This document shows, piece by piece, positions 1-6,077 of a stretch of 9,540 bases of DNA. Numbering within the stretch: the first letter of the stretch is position 1; each line of letters opens with the position of its first letter. Source of the DNA: Halovenus sp. (GTDB taxonomy: Archaea; Halobacteriota; Halobacteria; Halobacteriales; Haloarculaceae); NCBI GenBank assembly GCA_028275145.1, contig JAQCNG010000244.1, positions 1 to 9,540 on the forward strand. Direction: 5' to 3'. The position numbers were made by a program, and so were the translations under genes. The notes beneath the pieces were generated by a model. It saw only the letters and a list, made by a program, of their open reading frames with translations, was not told where the DNA came from and did no database searches.

Positions 1-49
1 ACAGCGTCTTGTCTGTGTAGTCGTCGGTGTACTCCTGTTTGTTGGGCAC
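1..49 (-). CDS. 5' end of an unidentified protein gene, truncated by the left edge
   Basis: Reading leftwards from a GTG at 47-49 gives an open frame of 16 codons that runs off the window, with N-terminal peptide MPNKQEYTDDYTDKTL. It is hydrophilic and acidic, like haloarchaeal proteins. A GGTGG stretch just upstream (about 55-59) could act as a weak Shine-Dalgarno sequence; no strong TATA box is visible at the usual distance. The gene lies 131 bp downstream of pelA on the same strand. Too little is present to name a family, and the start is inferred only from codon content and position. Confidence 0.45.
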   Translation of the reverse strand, partial: MPNKQEYTDDYTDKTL

Positions 50-180
50 GTGAACCACCGGTGTAGTGTACTCTCGGTGTGCGGTGATTTGGGCGTTTTG
101 ATGCACGCCCGCCGGGGTGACGGCGCTGTGTCACCACACCACCCAATCTCGCCCGCGACGGCCGGCGCTCGCCCACGCAA

Positions 181-1248
181 CTACTCCAGCCGGTACCGGA
201 GCAGTGCGGCGATACCGCCGAGATTGGCGAGCTGCTGGCCGGGGTCGAACTCGCCGGAGAACACCGTCACCTCGCCGCCTTTCTGCTCGGTCGTCTCGAT
301 GATGTCGTCGGCGTCGGCGTCCCAGTCACCCTCGCCCGCCCGCTCGGCACGCAGGCGGTCGTCCAGCACGAGCAACTGCTCGACTGCGCCGTACTCCGCG
401 GCCCGTGCGACCTGCTCCGGGCCGTACGCAACTTTCGCACCCTCGGCGATGCGCTCGGTCAGGTCGTCGACCAGTGCCGACTCCTCGGCGATGCGGGTCT
501 CCCGCTGTATCTCCTCGACGGCACCGCGCTTGAGCACCTCGTGGACACCCCGGTCGCCGACACTGCTCGTGTCGACGGTTGTGACACGCTCGGCCACCTG
601 CGGGGCCTCGTCCTCGATGTACGAGAGCGCGTCGGTCTTCGTGAACCCCGGCCCGGCGAGCACAATCGCGTCCACGTCCATCCGCGAGAGCACCTCCGTG
701 AGTTCGCCGAACAGCTCCTCACGGGGGCGGGCGTACTCGCCCTTTCCGGTGGGGCCGCGGATGGAGGCCCGCTCCTCGGTGCCGTACTGGGCGACCGTGT
801 GGACGTAGGCCTGACCCTCCTCGACGGTTGCGACGGCCACGTCGGGGTTCTCGGTGGCCTTGACGGCCGCGTTCAGGCGCTCGCGCTGGTCGGGTTTGAA
901 CCGCTTTTCCACCTCGAGTTCGGTGTGCTGTTCGACGTTGATGGTGTGGTGCTGGCCGAGCTGGTCCTCGCGGGAACTCTCCTCGATCGGTCCGCCGACC
1001 CGCAGGCGGTTGGCGAAGCGGGCGAACTCGACGCTCTCGACGGCGAGCTCCACCCAGAGGTGCTCGCGCTCGCCGCCGGTGTCCCGCAACTGGTCGTCGT
1101 TGCGCTGGATGCGCCGGGTCGTGTCGGCGGCCACCCTGTCGCCCGGTTCGACGATATACGAGAGGTGCCACAGGTCGTCCAGACTCTCGGGAACGACCGT
1201 CAGTCGCTCTCTGTCGCCCTCCGCGTGCATCCGGTCGGCGATGCGCAT
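181..1248 (-). CDS. pelA: mRNA surveillance protein Pelota (Dom34 homologue)
   Basis: This 355-residue protein is archaeal Pelota, which recognises ribosomes stalled with an empty A site and, with ABCE1 and an EF1A-type GTPase, splits them for rescue; it acts in the cytosol. The N-terminal Sm-like domain starts [16 protein letters not shown] and has the conserved run with [14 protein letters not shown] near residues 36-48. The central eRF1-like domain carries GPGF at 199-202. The C-terminal L7Ae-like domain has the family signature [20 protein letters not shown] at 274-293 and ends [12 protein letters not shown]. The length is typical. The frame is open further upstream to 1716, but the ATG at 1246-1248 is chosen because homology starts there and a TATA-like box lies 25 bp upstream. 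It is divergent from the lipoprotein gene. Some archaeal Pelotas were reported to have endonuclease activity; nothing here tests that. Confidence 0.96.
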   Translation of the reverse strand: MRIADRMHAEGDRERLTVVPESLDDLWHLSYIVEPGDRVAADTTRRIQRNDDQLRDTGGEREHLWVELAVESVEFARFANRLRVGGPIEESSREDQLGQHHTINVEQHTELEVEKRFKPDQRERLNAAVKATENPDVAVATVEEGQAYVHTVAQYGTEERASIRGPTGKGEYARPREELFGELTEVLSRMDVDAIVLAGPGFTKTDALSYIEDEAPQVAERVTTVDTSSVGDRGVHEVLKRGAVEEIQRETRIAEESALVDDLTERIAEGAKVAYGPEQVARAAEYGAVEQLLVLDDRLRAERAGEGDWDADADDIIETTEQKGGEVTVFSGEFDPGQQLANLGGIAALLRYRLE

Positions 1249-1268
1249 ACGCCGGCTTCGAGTGTCGC

Positions 1269-1276
1269 AGATAAGT
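1269..1276 (-). promoter_or_regulatory. TATA-like box of pelA
   Basis: CTTATC on the minus strand (1270-1275) is centred about 25 bp upstream of the pelA ATG. This fits a haloarchaeal promoter giving a leaderless or nearly leaderless mRNA. It supports the 1248 start over longer alternatives. Confidence 0.55.
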
Positions 1277-1336
1277 GGGTGCTGATTCCCGCATCCCCGG
1301 GGCCGAGCCCGGTGCCGACAGTGAGACTCACCGCCG

Positions 1337-1343
1337 ATTTTAA
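1337..1343 (+). promoter_or_regulatory. TATA-like box of the Tat lipoprotein gene
   Basis: TTTTAA at 1338-1343 lies about 34 bp upstream of the ATG at 1375. Transcription would start some 8 nt before the start codon. No Shine-Dalgarno sequence is visible in that short leader. Confidence 0.5.
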
Positions 1344-1374
1344 CAGGGCGGGCGGCCCCAGCAACGCACAGTCG

Positions 1375-1869
1375 ATGCAACCCAGCGACGACCGCTCGCA
1401 CCGGCTCACCCGCAGAGAGACACTCCTCGGGGGTGCCGGCGTGCTCGCGGGCGCACTCGCCGGCTGTACGCGTGCGAGCGAGTTCATCGCCGACCGGCTC
1501 ACCGGGGAGCTGAACCTGTTCAACACCGTCGACCACCGCCTGACCGGTTCGCTCGAACTGGTCGGCCCGGAGGACCGGACACTGCTCGACGAACAACTCG
1601 ACCTGGGCCCATCGTCGGGCGGAGACGAGCGCGAACCCGCAGCCATCTACAGGGGTGTCCTGCAGACGGCCGGACCACACCAGTTCAGTATCGAGGTCGA
1701 CGCGACCAGCGAACACGCCGCGTCGAGGACAGCAGGGACATACGAGGTCACAGACCCCGCCGACCAGAAGTTCGTCGTGCTCCTGGGTGGCGCGTTCACC
1801 GAGGCGTTCATCTTCGTCAGTGTCATCGAGGACTTCGCGGAGCTCGACGACGAACTCGAGGGGTTCTGA
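1375..1869 (+). CDS. Tat-exported lipoprotein of unknown function
   Basis: This 164-residue protein begins with a haloarchaeal Tat lipoprotein signal: twin arginines at 13-14 in [10 protein letters not shown], a hydrophobic run to about residue 30, and the lipobox LAGC with the lipidated cysteine at 31. The mature part is about 134 residues, acidic and without Cys. It has a stretch [16 protein letters not shown] (47-62) and a YEVTDP element near 123-128 that suggest a small beta-sandwich-like domain. The sequence then turns hydrophobic at 132-150 before an acidic tail. I do not recognise a named family. It should sit on the outer face of the membrane. The frame is open back to 541, but that part is antisense to pelA; the ATG at 1375 gives the Tat signal at the very N terminus and has a promoter. 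The last base of its TGA stop is the first base of the inverted repeat at 1869-1979. Confidence 0.88.
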   Translation: MQPSDDRSHRLTRRETLLGGAGVLAGALAGCTRASEFIADRLTGELNLFNTVDHRLTGSLELVGPEDRTLLDEQLDLGPSSGGDEREPAAIYRGVLQTAGPHQFSIEVDATSEHAASRTAGTYEVTDPADQKFVVLLGGAFTEAFIFVSVIEDFAELDDELEGF

Positions 1870-1979
1870 TACGGTCGTTCGTGATTATTTTCGTGGCCAC
1901 GTCACAGATACCGGTCTGTCAGGGCGTGATACACGCAATTTGTTTCACCAAGGCGGTAAAGAGTCACGAACGACCGTAT
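1869..1979. repeat. 111-bp segment bounded by a perfect 16-bp inverted repeat
   Basis: ATACGGTCGTTCGTGA at 1869-1884 is repeated as its exact reverse complement at 1964-1979, separated by 79 bp that are visibly richer in A and T than the flanking genes. Inside are a palindrome CGTGGCCACG (1892-1901), a stem ACAGA/TCTGT (1904-1908 with 1915-1919) and a stem GCGTG/CACGC with a 3-nt loop (1924-1928 with 1932-1936). The flanks both begin GAGGGG: 1859-1864 on the left, and directly after the right arm at 1980-1985. The segment lies between the 3' ends of two convergent genes. Possible readings are a non-autonomous mobile element (MITE), a processed structured RNA or a two-way terminator. The repeat itself is certain; its nature is not. 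Confidence 0.8.
1885..1891 (+). terminator. T-rich stretch after the lipoprotein gene
   Basis: TTATTTT begins 16 bp after the lipoprotein stop codon. Archaeal RNA polymerase stops at short U-rich runs, so this is a plausible terminator. It lies inside the inverted-repeat segment, directly after its left arm. Confidence 0.4.
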
Positions 1980-2001
1980 GAGGGGGGTCTCTACAGGCAA
2001 C

Positions 2002-2472
2002 TCAGGGCTCGCCGAACCTGACCGGCCCGTCGGCCTGTGACGGCTCGTCCTCGGCGTATCGGAGAAACAACGGAACGTACAGGAGCCAGACGAACACGTA
2101 GGCCGCCCCGACGACGACGCTTCGCGTGTCGACTGCCGCGACGACACCGTCGGCGAGGCCGACCAGCAGCGCCATACCCGCGAGCACAGCGACCGACGGC
2201 CTGTCGAGCCAGTCGTACACCACACCGATGAGCGCCCCGACGATGTAGCTGAGGACGTACCGACTGGCCGCTGCGCTCGCGGCGTACACGTAGAAGTACA
2301 CCGAGACGGAGCCACGCGGGTCGATACCGACCAGCCGAACAACCGACTCCAGCCGGCCGACGAACCCCTCCTGCACGCGGACGAGACTCATCACCACGAG
2401 CACCGCAGTCAGCACCCCGACGAGACGCCCGGATTTGAATCCAGGTTTCGCCGGGTCTGCCCGTTCGACCAT
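2002..2472 (-). CDS. Multi-span membrane protein of unknown function
   Basis: This 156-residue protein has a short basic N terminus, then hydrophobic segments at about 16-34, 55-86 (long enough for one or two spans), 92-114 and 118-138, and a charged C-terminal tail ending RFGEP. Four or five membrane passes are likely. No catalytic motif or conserved domain is recognisable, so no function is assigned. The ATG at 2470-2472 lies 28 bp after the stop of the YbjQ-family gene on the same strand, with GAGG only about 3 nt upstream as a weak Shine-Dalgarno. No TATA box is evident in the gap, so the two genes are probably transcribed together. Its 3' end faces the lipoprotein gene across the inverted-repeat segment. 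Confidence 0.85.
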   Translation of the reverse strand: MVERADPAKPGFKSGRLVGVLTAVLVVMSLVRVQEGFVGRLESVVRLVGIDPRGSVSVYFYVYAASAAASRYVLSYIVGALIGVVYDWLDRPSVAVLAGMALLVGLADGVVAAVDTRSVVVGAAYVFVWLLYVPLFLRYAEDEPSQADGPVRFGEP

Positions 2473-2500
2473 CGGCCTCAGACACCGGTCGCGGTAGGGG

Positions 2501-2818
2501 TCACTCGGCCAGTCGCACGGCGGTCCCGTAGGCGATTACCTCCGCGCCGCCTTTCGTGACCTCGGAGGTCTCCAGACGGACGTTGACGACCGCATCGGCG
2601 CCGAGTTCCTGCGCATCCCCGACCATCCGGTCGAGTGCCTCGTCGCGGGCCCCGGTCAGCAACTCCGAGTACGCCTTTAGCTCGCCACCCGTGATGTTCC
2701 TGAGACTCTGGGTGAGGTCCCGGCCGACGTTCCGTGCCTCGACCGTGTTTCCGCGGGCGACACCGAGCGTCTCCGCGATCTCGTGTCCCGGTACTGTCTC
2801 TGTTGTAACGACCTGCAT
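2501..2818 (-). CDS. YbjQ-family (UPF0145, 'heavy-metal-binding domain') protein
   Basis: The 105-residue product matches the YbjQ/UPF0145 family in length and layout. It opens MQVVTTETVPG, has a GNTVEARNVGRDLTQSLRN stretch (22-40) followed by GGELKAYSELL (44-54), and then the characteristic block from about residue 57 to 81 with AR..AL.RM...A..LGADAVVNVR, ending in an Ala-Tyr-Gly-Thr-Ala-Val strand. The family forms symmetric oligomers; despite its domain name no biochemical role is firmly known, and there is no Cys or His cluster here to suggest metal binding. The frame stays open upstream to 2917, but the ATG at 2816-2818 fits the family start and has a strong TATA box 27 bp upstream. It is 95 bp downstream of hmgB with its own promoter and is followed by the membrane protein gene. 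Confidence 0.93.
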   Translation of the reverse strand: MQVVTTETVPGHEIAETLGVARGNTVEARNVGRDLTQSLRNITGGELKAYSELLTGARDEALDRMVGDAQELGADAVVNVRLETSEVTKGGAEVIAYGTAVRLAE

Positions 2819-2840
2819 AACCGGCTGTTCGCTGCGGTCG

Positions 2841-2848
2841 TATATAAC
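2841..2848 (-). promoter_or_regulatory. TATA box of the YbjQ-family gene
   Basis: GTTATATA on the minus strand is centred about 27 bp upstream of the ATG at 2818, so the transcript should be leaderless. It is the clearest core promoter in the window. It lies in the 95-bp gap after hmgB, which argues that this gene does not depend on read-through from hmgB. Confidence 0.7.
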
Positions 2849-2913
2849 ACTGGACCGGCGTTTCACAGGCCGAAACAGCGAACAGACCCGGAGGAGTGCT
2901 GCCGGGAGACCGC

Positions 2914-4248
2914 TCACTCGACGTGGGTGTACTTGCGCTCGCCCATGCGCCCCCAGCCATCGAAGACGAACTCGTCGGTCGGGGTGGTGAACGGCTCCAG
3001 GTCGGTCGACTCGTCGTGGTTGTGGACGTCGTGGATTGCCTCGTACTCCTCGAAGGAAAGCGAGTACCGGCTGTCGAGTTGGTCGTAGATGTTCAGTTGC
3101 CGGATCTCCTCGCGCCAGCCGGGCTGGACAGTCTCCGCGTGAATCTCGGCCTGTGCGCCGCTACCGTAGGAGGCCACGAGCAGGCTCGACCCGACGAGGT
3201 CGCGGTCGGATTCGAGCGCGGCCTTCATGCCGGCGGTCCGTGCGACGTGGACCGACCCGGTGTACCAGTTGCCGACCTCGCGGGAGATGTCCAGTGTCGG
3301 CTCGACGGTCCGTGCGTACCACCCCTGGTAGGTATCGGTCTCTCTGAGGTCCTTTGTGTAGGATTTGATCGCCTCGAAGTAGTTGTCACGGTTGTCGAAC
3401 TCGTTGCGTCTCGGCTGGCGGCCGATCTCGTCCTCGAGCTGTGTCTCGACCTCGGTGTTGCGAACGCAGTGACGGAACCCGAGCGCCGCGGCCTTCTGTA
3501 CCATCCCCGGGAACGGCGTGTGGAACGGGACCAGGTCGAACGTGTCCGGGTGGGTGTCGCCGCCGTTGCGGGCGAAATCCTGCAGCGCCTCGCGCATCCG
3601 TGCCAGATACACCTGCATCGAGCGCTTGCCGTCGACGCTGGGGAACTGCTGGTTGGGTTTGAGAAAGTCCGTCTCGTCCACGCTCCCGATGCCCTGTGCC
3701 TCGCTGAGACTCACCAGGTCCGGGTCCTCGTCGACCAGCATCGCGACGGCACCGGCACCCTGTGTCGCCTCGCCCGGGTCGTCCCGCGCGTACAGCGCGG
3801 TGTCGGTGGCGACGACGAGTGCCGCCCGGCCCCGACTGCGTCCGGCCTGAATCCAGTTGTACGCGTCGTCCAGCGCCTGTGTGCCCGAGACACAGGCGAA
3901 CTTCCGTTCGCCCTTGTTCGCGTGACGGAACTCGCCGTCGAACACCTGGTCCAGACAGCCCGCAACGTACGTCGAAACGGGCTTCGAGTTGTCGAACGCG
4001 CTCTCGGTGGCCACGTCGATGCGGCCGATGTCTCTCGGGTCTATCTCCTTCCGTTCGAGCAACCGCTTCGACGCGTTCGCCGCCATCGTGACGATGTCCT
4101 CGTAGGCATCCGGCAACGACGACGTGTACAGTCCGAGCCCTTTTGTGTACTTCCCGGGGTCCTCGCCTTTCGCCGGCGCGAACGTTCCCGGAAGGTCGAG
4201 TTTCAGCTTTCCTGTCCAGACTTCGAGGCCGTCTATGCCGACGTTCAT
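2914..4248 (-). CDS. hmgB: Hydroxymethylglutaryl-CoA synthase
   Basis: This 444-residue thiolase-fold enzyme condenses acetyl-CoA with acetoacetyl-CoA to HMG-CoA, the second step of the mevalonate pathway that supplies the isoprenoid chains of archaeal membrane lipids. Visible active-site elements are TESAFDNSKP with general base Glu82, FACVSGTQAL with nucleophile Cys119, and PFHTPFPGMVQKA with His243. A GNWYTGSVH segment in the last third matches the family GNxYxxS motif. The full-length form resembles the eukaryotic/bacterial-type HMGS found in haloarchaea; one of these, from Haloferax volcanii, has been expressed and characterised. The residue after the catalytic Cys is Val, where many HMGS enzymes have Tyr. 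The ATG at 4246-4248 gives the expected N terminus MNVGIDGLEVW and has a TATA-like box about 26 bp upstream. It appears monocistronic: a 700-bp gap lies upstream, and the downstream gene has its own promoter. Confidence 0.97.
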   Translation of the reverse strand: MNVGIDGLEVWTGKLKLDLPGTFAPAKGEDPGKYTKGLGLYTSSLPDAYEDIVTMAANASKRLLERKEIDPRDIGRIDVATESAFDNSKPVSTYVAGCLDQVFDGEFRHANKGERKFACVSGTQALDDAYNWIQAGRSRGRAALVVATDTALYARDDPGEATQGAGAVAMLVDEDPDLVSLSEAQGIGSVDETDFLKPNQQFPSVDGKRSMQVYLARMREALQDFARNGGDTHPDTFDLVPFHTPFPGMVQKAAALGFRHCVRNTEVETQLEDEIGRQPRRNEFDNRDNYFEAIKSYTKDLRETDTYQGWYARTVEPTLDISREVGNWYTGSVHVARTAGMKAALESDRDLVGSSLLVASYGSGAQAEIHAETVQPGWREEIRQLNIYDQLDSRYSLSFEEYEAIHDVHNHDESTDLEPFTTPTDEFVFDGWGRMGERKYTHVE

Positions 4249-4269
4249 ACCCGGTATTGTGCAACCTGG

Positions 4270-4280
4270 TATATGTTAAT
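4270..4280 (-). promoter_or_regulatory. TATA-like box of hmgB
   Basis: The minus-strand sequence ATTAACATATA lies with its centre about 27 bp upstream of the hmgB ATG at 4248. The spacing fits a leaderless mRNA. Confidence 0.6.
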
Positions 4281-4550
4281 GTCGATTGATGATTCGTCGG
4301 TTGTCGAAGTCACCGGAGCAGGAAACGCCCGCACGGTTCGAAAAGCGAGAGATTGTGGACGACCGGCGGTGTCAGTGGCCGACCGAGACCAACTCGGGGC
4401 TGTCGACCGTCCAGAGACGCCGGCCCGTGGGGGTCACAACGCGACGACAGACCGGTGGGATGGTGTCGCGGGATGTGGTAGTGGTGTGTCCGGCCGCCGC
4501 CGGGTCGGGACCGGTTCGATGCTCACGGGGCGACGCAGTAACGGGTAGGT

Positions 4551-4606
4551 GTCGCAGGGAAAAATCCCTGGTGCCGACTCAAATGGCTGTTTGAGTCGGG
4601 GCGACC
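4551..4606. ncRNA. Candidate structured RNA: potential three-way junction
   Basis: GTCGC (4551-4555) can pair with GCGAC (4602-4606). Within it sit hairpin A, AGGGA/TCCCT (4556-4560 with 4566-4570) around a loop of five A, and hairpin B, a perfect 10-bp stem CCGACTCAAA/TTTGAGTCGG (4575-4584 with 4591-4600) around TGGCTG. No promoter or family match is evident and the strand is unknown. The same symmetry could come from protein-binding sites or the end of a mobile element, so the RNA call is an inference from pairing alone. Confidence 0.3.
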
Positions 4607-4733
4607 GGGTGCCGGGTATCGCCTCTGCGTTGCTGTCGGGTGACCATCACAGGTACGAGAACTCCCGCCAGACGGGGACGCGAAAAGAGGGCCCGATTGA
4701 ACCAGCGGGGACGCCGACGCACACCGACCAACT

Positions 4734-4800
4734 GTGCCCCGCCGGTCCACGCAGCGTCGACAGGCTGGAGCAGGTCGTTAGTGTCGGACCGGCCGGGCAC
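4734..4800. repeat. 15-bp inverted repeat (one mismatch) with a 37-nt loop
   Basis: GTGCCCCGCCGGTCC (4734-4748) is complementary to GGACCGGCCGGGCAC (4786-4800) at 14 of 15 positions. The stem is GC-rich and would be very stable in RNA. A smaller GAGAG/CTCTC hairpin follows within 20 bp. It belongs to the same gene-free region as the junction at 4551-4606 and may be part of one longer RNA. Confidence 0.7.
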
Positions 4801-4931
4801 GCAGAGAGGGTGACTCTCCGGGGCCAGTGGGACGACGCATCAGTATCAACGTGGTGGGTACACAAGTAGATGACGTAGAGTAAAACAGTCGTTTGAGCCT
4901 ATCCGAGGGTCGGCACGAACAACCGCCGCCT

Positions 4932-4952
4932 GTAGAGCGCCGGTTTCTCTAC
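4932..4952 (-). terminator. Hairpin overlapping the npdG stop codon
   Basis: GTAGAG (4932-4937) pairs with CTCTAC (4947-4952) around a 9-nt loop; the npdG TAG stop lies in one arm. No U-rich run follows on the minus strand. It may mark the 3' end of the rdx-npdG transcript, but this is weak evidence for termination. Confidence 0.25.
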
Positions 4953-5614
4953 CGGAACGAGACACCGAGGTCGTGCAGTCCCTCGTTGTTCGCGGCGAGG
5001 TTGATGAGCAGCGGCGTCAGCGACTCCACCTCGGGGGCGCTGGCGAGCGTTCCGGCGTCGAGCGCCCGGAGACCATCGACGTCGTCGGCCAGACCCATCA
5101 CCGTGGTCTTGGCGTCGCTGTCGTCGGACACAACGGGGACGTCCCATCCGAGGTCGGCGTCGAGATTCCCGAGTCGGCCGGCCGCGAGGTTGTGGAACGC
5201 GCCGACGACCGGGACATCGTCGGGGGCCGCCTTCGCCGCGAGCGCGGTGACGCTCCCGACACCCGGGGGGTTGTAGTGGAGACCCCCCTCGTCACGCTGC
5301 ATCCCGACGGCGGGCGAGACGAGCACCGTGTCACCCAGGACATCGTCGACGGACTCGACGGTATCTGCGAGGTGATACGCCGGTACCGCGAGCACGACCA
5401 CCTCGGCACCGGCCGCCGCGCCGTCGTTCTCGGCACCCTCGATGGTCGCGTCGACCCCGCGGTCCGCGAGCGCGGCGGTGTACTCACTGGCCGCCTCGCG
5501 CCCACGCTCGGCCTCTCGCGACCCGACGACGACGGTGTGGTCGGTGTCGCGGCCGAACCGGAGCGCGAGCCCCTCACCGATGTCGCCGGTCCCGCCGAGC
5601 AGTGCTACCTCCAT
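4949..5614 (-). CDS. npdG: F420H2:NADP+ oxidoreductase (NADPH-dependent F420 reductase)
   Basis: The 221-residue enzyme transfers hydride between reduced coenzyme F420 and NADP+, linking the deazaflavin pool to NADPH in the cytosol. The Rossmann loop is GGTGDIGEGLALR at 7-19. VVVGSRE follows the second strand, with Ser32-Arg33 placed to bind the 2'-phosphate of NADP. Other family blocks are VVSPAVG (98-104), GAFHNLAAGRLGNLD (138-152), WDVPV and the tail GLRALDAG...VESLTPLLINLAANNEGLHDLGVSF. The order and length follow the Archaeoglobus fulgidus enzyme. The ATG at 5612-5614 lies 2 bp after the stop of the Rdx gene, and AGGTG at 5620-5624 makes a Shine-Dalgarno inside that gene's end, so the two are surely co-transcribed. 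cofH, which makes the F420 chromophore precursor, lies just upstream. Confidence 0.95.
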   Translation of the reverse strand: MEVALLGGTGDIGEGLALRFGRDTDHTVVVGSREAERGREAASEYTAALADRGVDATIEGAENDGAAAGAEVVVLAVPAYHLADTVESVDDVLGDTVLVSPAVGMQRDEGGLHYNPPGVGSVTALAAKAAPDDVPVVGAFHNLAAGRLGNLDADLGWDVPVVSDDSDAKTTVMGLADDVDGLRALDAGTLASAPEVESLTPLLINLAANNEGLHDLGVSFR

Positions 5615-5616
5615 CG

Positions 5617-5847
5617 CTACACCTGCTCGCGGAGGTCACGGACGATGTCGTCGGCGTTCAGGTCGCCGTCTTCGGCTTTGTCGTAGACGGGTTCACCGTC
5701 GGCGGTCACACGGAACACGCCGTGGTCACCCATCACCAGGGTGAGTTCGTCGAGCTCCTGTTCCAGTCCGTTCAGAACTGCATCCTGTACGTCGAGAGCG
5801 TGCTGTCGAAAGCCACACGGAACGCAGTACTCGATTTCGACTTCCAT
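5617..5847 (-). CDS. Rdx-family (SelT/SelW/SelH-like) thioredoxin-fold protein
   Basis: This 76-residue protein starts MEVEIEYCVPCGFRQHAL, with CxxC at Cys8 and Cys11 directly after the first strand, as in the SelW/SelT/SelH (Rdx) family. The eukaryotic relatives have selenocysteine at the second position; here both are plain Cys. The middle GVFRVTADGEPVYDKAEDG is the family's second beta-hairpin (compare the G.F.V..dG..v.sk pattern), followed by a short C-terminal helix. The likely role is thiol redox chemistry in the cytosol, but substrates of archaeal members are unknown. It is tightly coupled to npdG (2-bp gap). The ATG at 5845-5847 is the natural family start. No good TATA box was seen upstream within the 230-bp gap to cofH. 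Confidence 0.9.
   Translation of the reverse strand: MEVEIEYCVPCGFRQHALDVQDAVLNGLEQELDELTLVMGDHGVFRVTADGEPVYDKAEDGDLNADDIVRDLREQV
5620..5624 (-). promoter_or_regulatory. Ribosome binding site of npdG
   Basis: AGGTG on the minus strand ends 5 nt before the npdG ATG and overlaps the last codons of the Rdx gene. It is one of few Shine-Dalgarno-like sites in this largely leaderless window, as expected for the second gene of an operon. Confidence 0.5.
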
Positions 5848-6044
5848 ACCGTACAGTGGGCCGCATCACCAACAACAGTTTCGGTATCCCCCGGCAGTGG
5901 CGGTACTGTCCTCGACGACCCCAGCGTACCGAACGGCATCGCCCTCGACTCCCGTCACCGCAGACGCTCGGAGATGTGCGCCGTGCGACAGTCGAACTGC
6001 TTTCGCCGGTGGACCGCTCGCGTGTGGGTTGTAGACCCTGGTCG

Positions 6045-6077
6045 GTCCGGAGACCGGACTCTCAGACAGCCGAGAGG
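6045..6077 (-). terminator. Two small hairpins downstream of cofH
   Basis: Just past the cofH stop, the minus strand has CTCTC/GAGAG and then a perfect GTCCGG-AGA-CCGGAC hairpin (6045-6059). No poly-U run follows. They may end the cofH transcript before the Rdx-npdG unit, but the evidence is only the pairing and position. Confidence 0.25.

Larger units (their letters stand above)
4249..4948. other. 700-bp region without a credible protein gene; several stem-loops
   Basis: Short open frames exist on both strands, but their products are rich in Arg, Pro, Ser and Cys and unlike the acidic proteins around them, so none is called. The hmgB promoter occupies the left end. The clear content is structural: a possible three-way junction at 4551-4606, a 15-bp stem with one mismatch at 4734-4800, a GAGAG/CTCTC hairpin at about 4804-4818, and a palindrome-like copy at 4878-4899 related to the hairpin at 4577-4598. 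I found none of the conserved sequences expected of RNase P RNA, SRP RNA or a tRNA. It could hold an uncharacterised ncRNA, a decayed mobile element, or both. Confidence 0.6.

Noticed and set aside
541..1374. Upstream extension of the lipoprotein frame
   Set aside because: It lies antisense to pelA, would bury the Tat signal in the middle of a protein, and precedes the promoter at 1337-1343.
1249..1716. Upstream extension of the pelA frame
   Set aside because: Pelota homology starts at the ATG at 1248; the extension crosses the pelA promoter and overlaps the lipoprotein gene.
2819..2917. N-terminal extension of the YbjQ-family protein
   Set aside because: It would translate through the strong TATA box at 2841-2848, is basic, and is absent from the family.
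4281..4340. C/D box guide RNA starting at TGATGA near 4288
   Set aside because: The C box lacks the leading purine and no D box CTGA lies at a suitable distance.
2896..4548. 550-codon open frame on the plus strand antisense to hmgB
   Set aside because: It mirrors hmgB codon structure in high-GC DNA, the product has no recognisable motif, and hmgB has all its catalytic residues.
4549..4869. 106-codon plus-strand open frame in the hmgB-npdG gap
   Set aside because: Composition (many Gly, Pro, Arg, His, Ser) does not match neighbouring proteins, there is no promoter at the right distance, and it spans the stem-loops.
4249..4948. RNase P RNA, SRP RNA or tRNA in the gene-free gap
   Set aside because: I looked for the conserved GGAAGTCC-type, GGAAGG/GCAG-type and TTCGAATC-type segments and saw none; folding alone is not enough to name a family.
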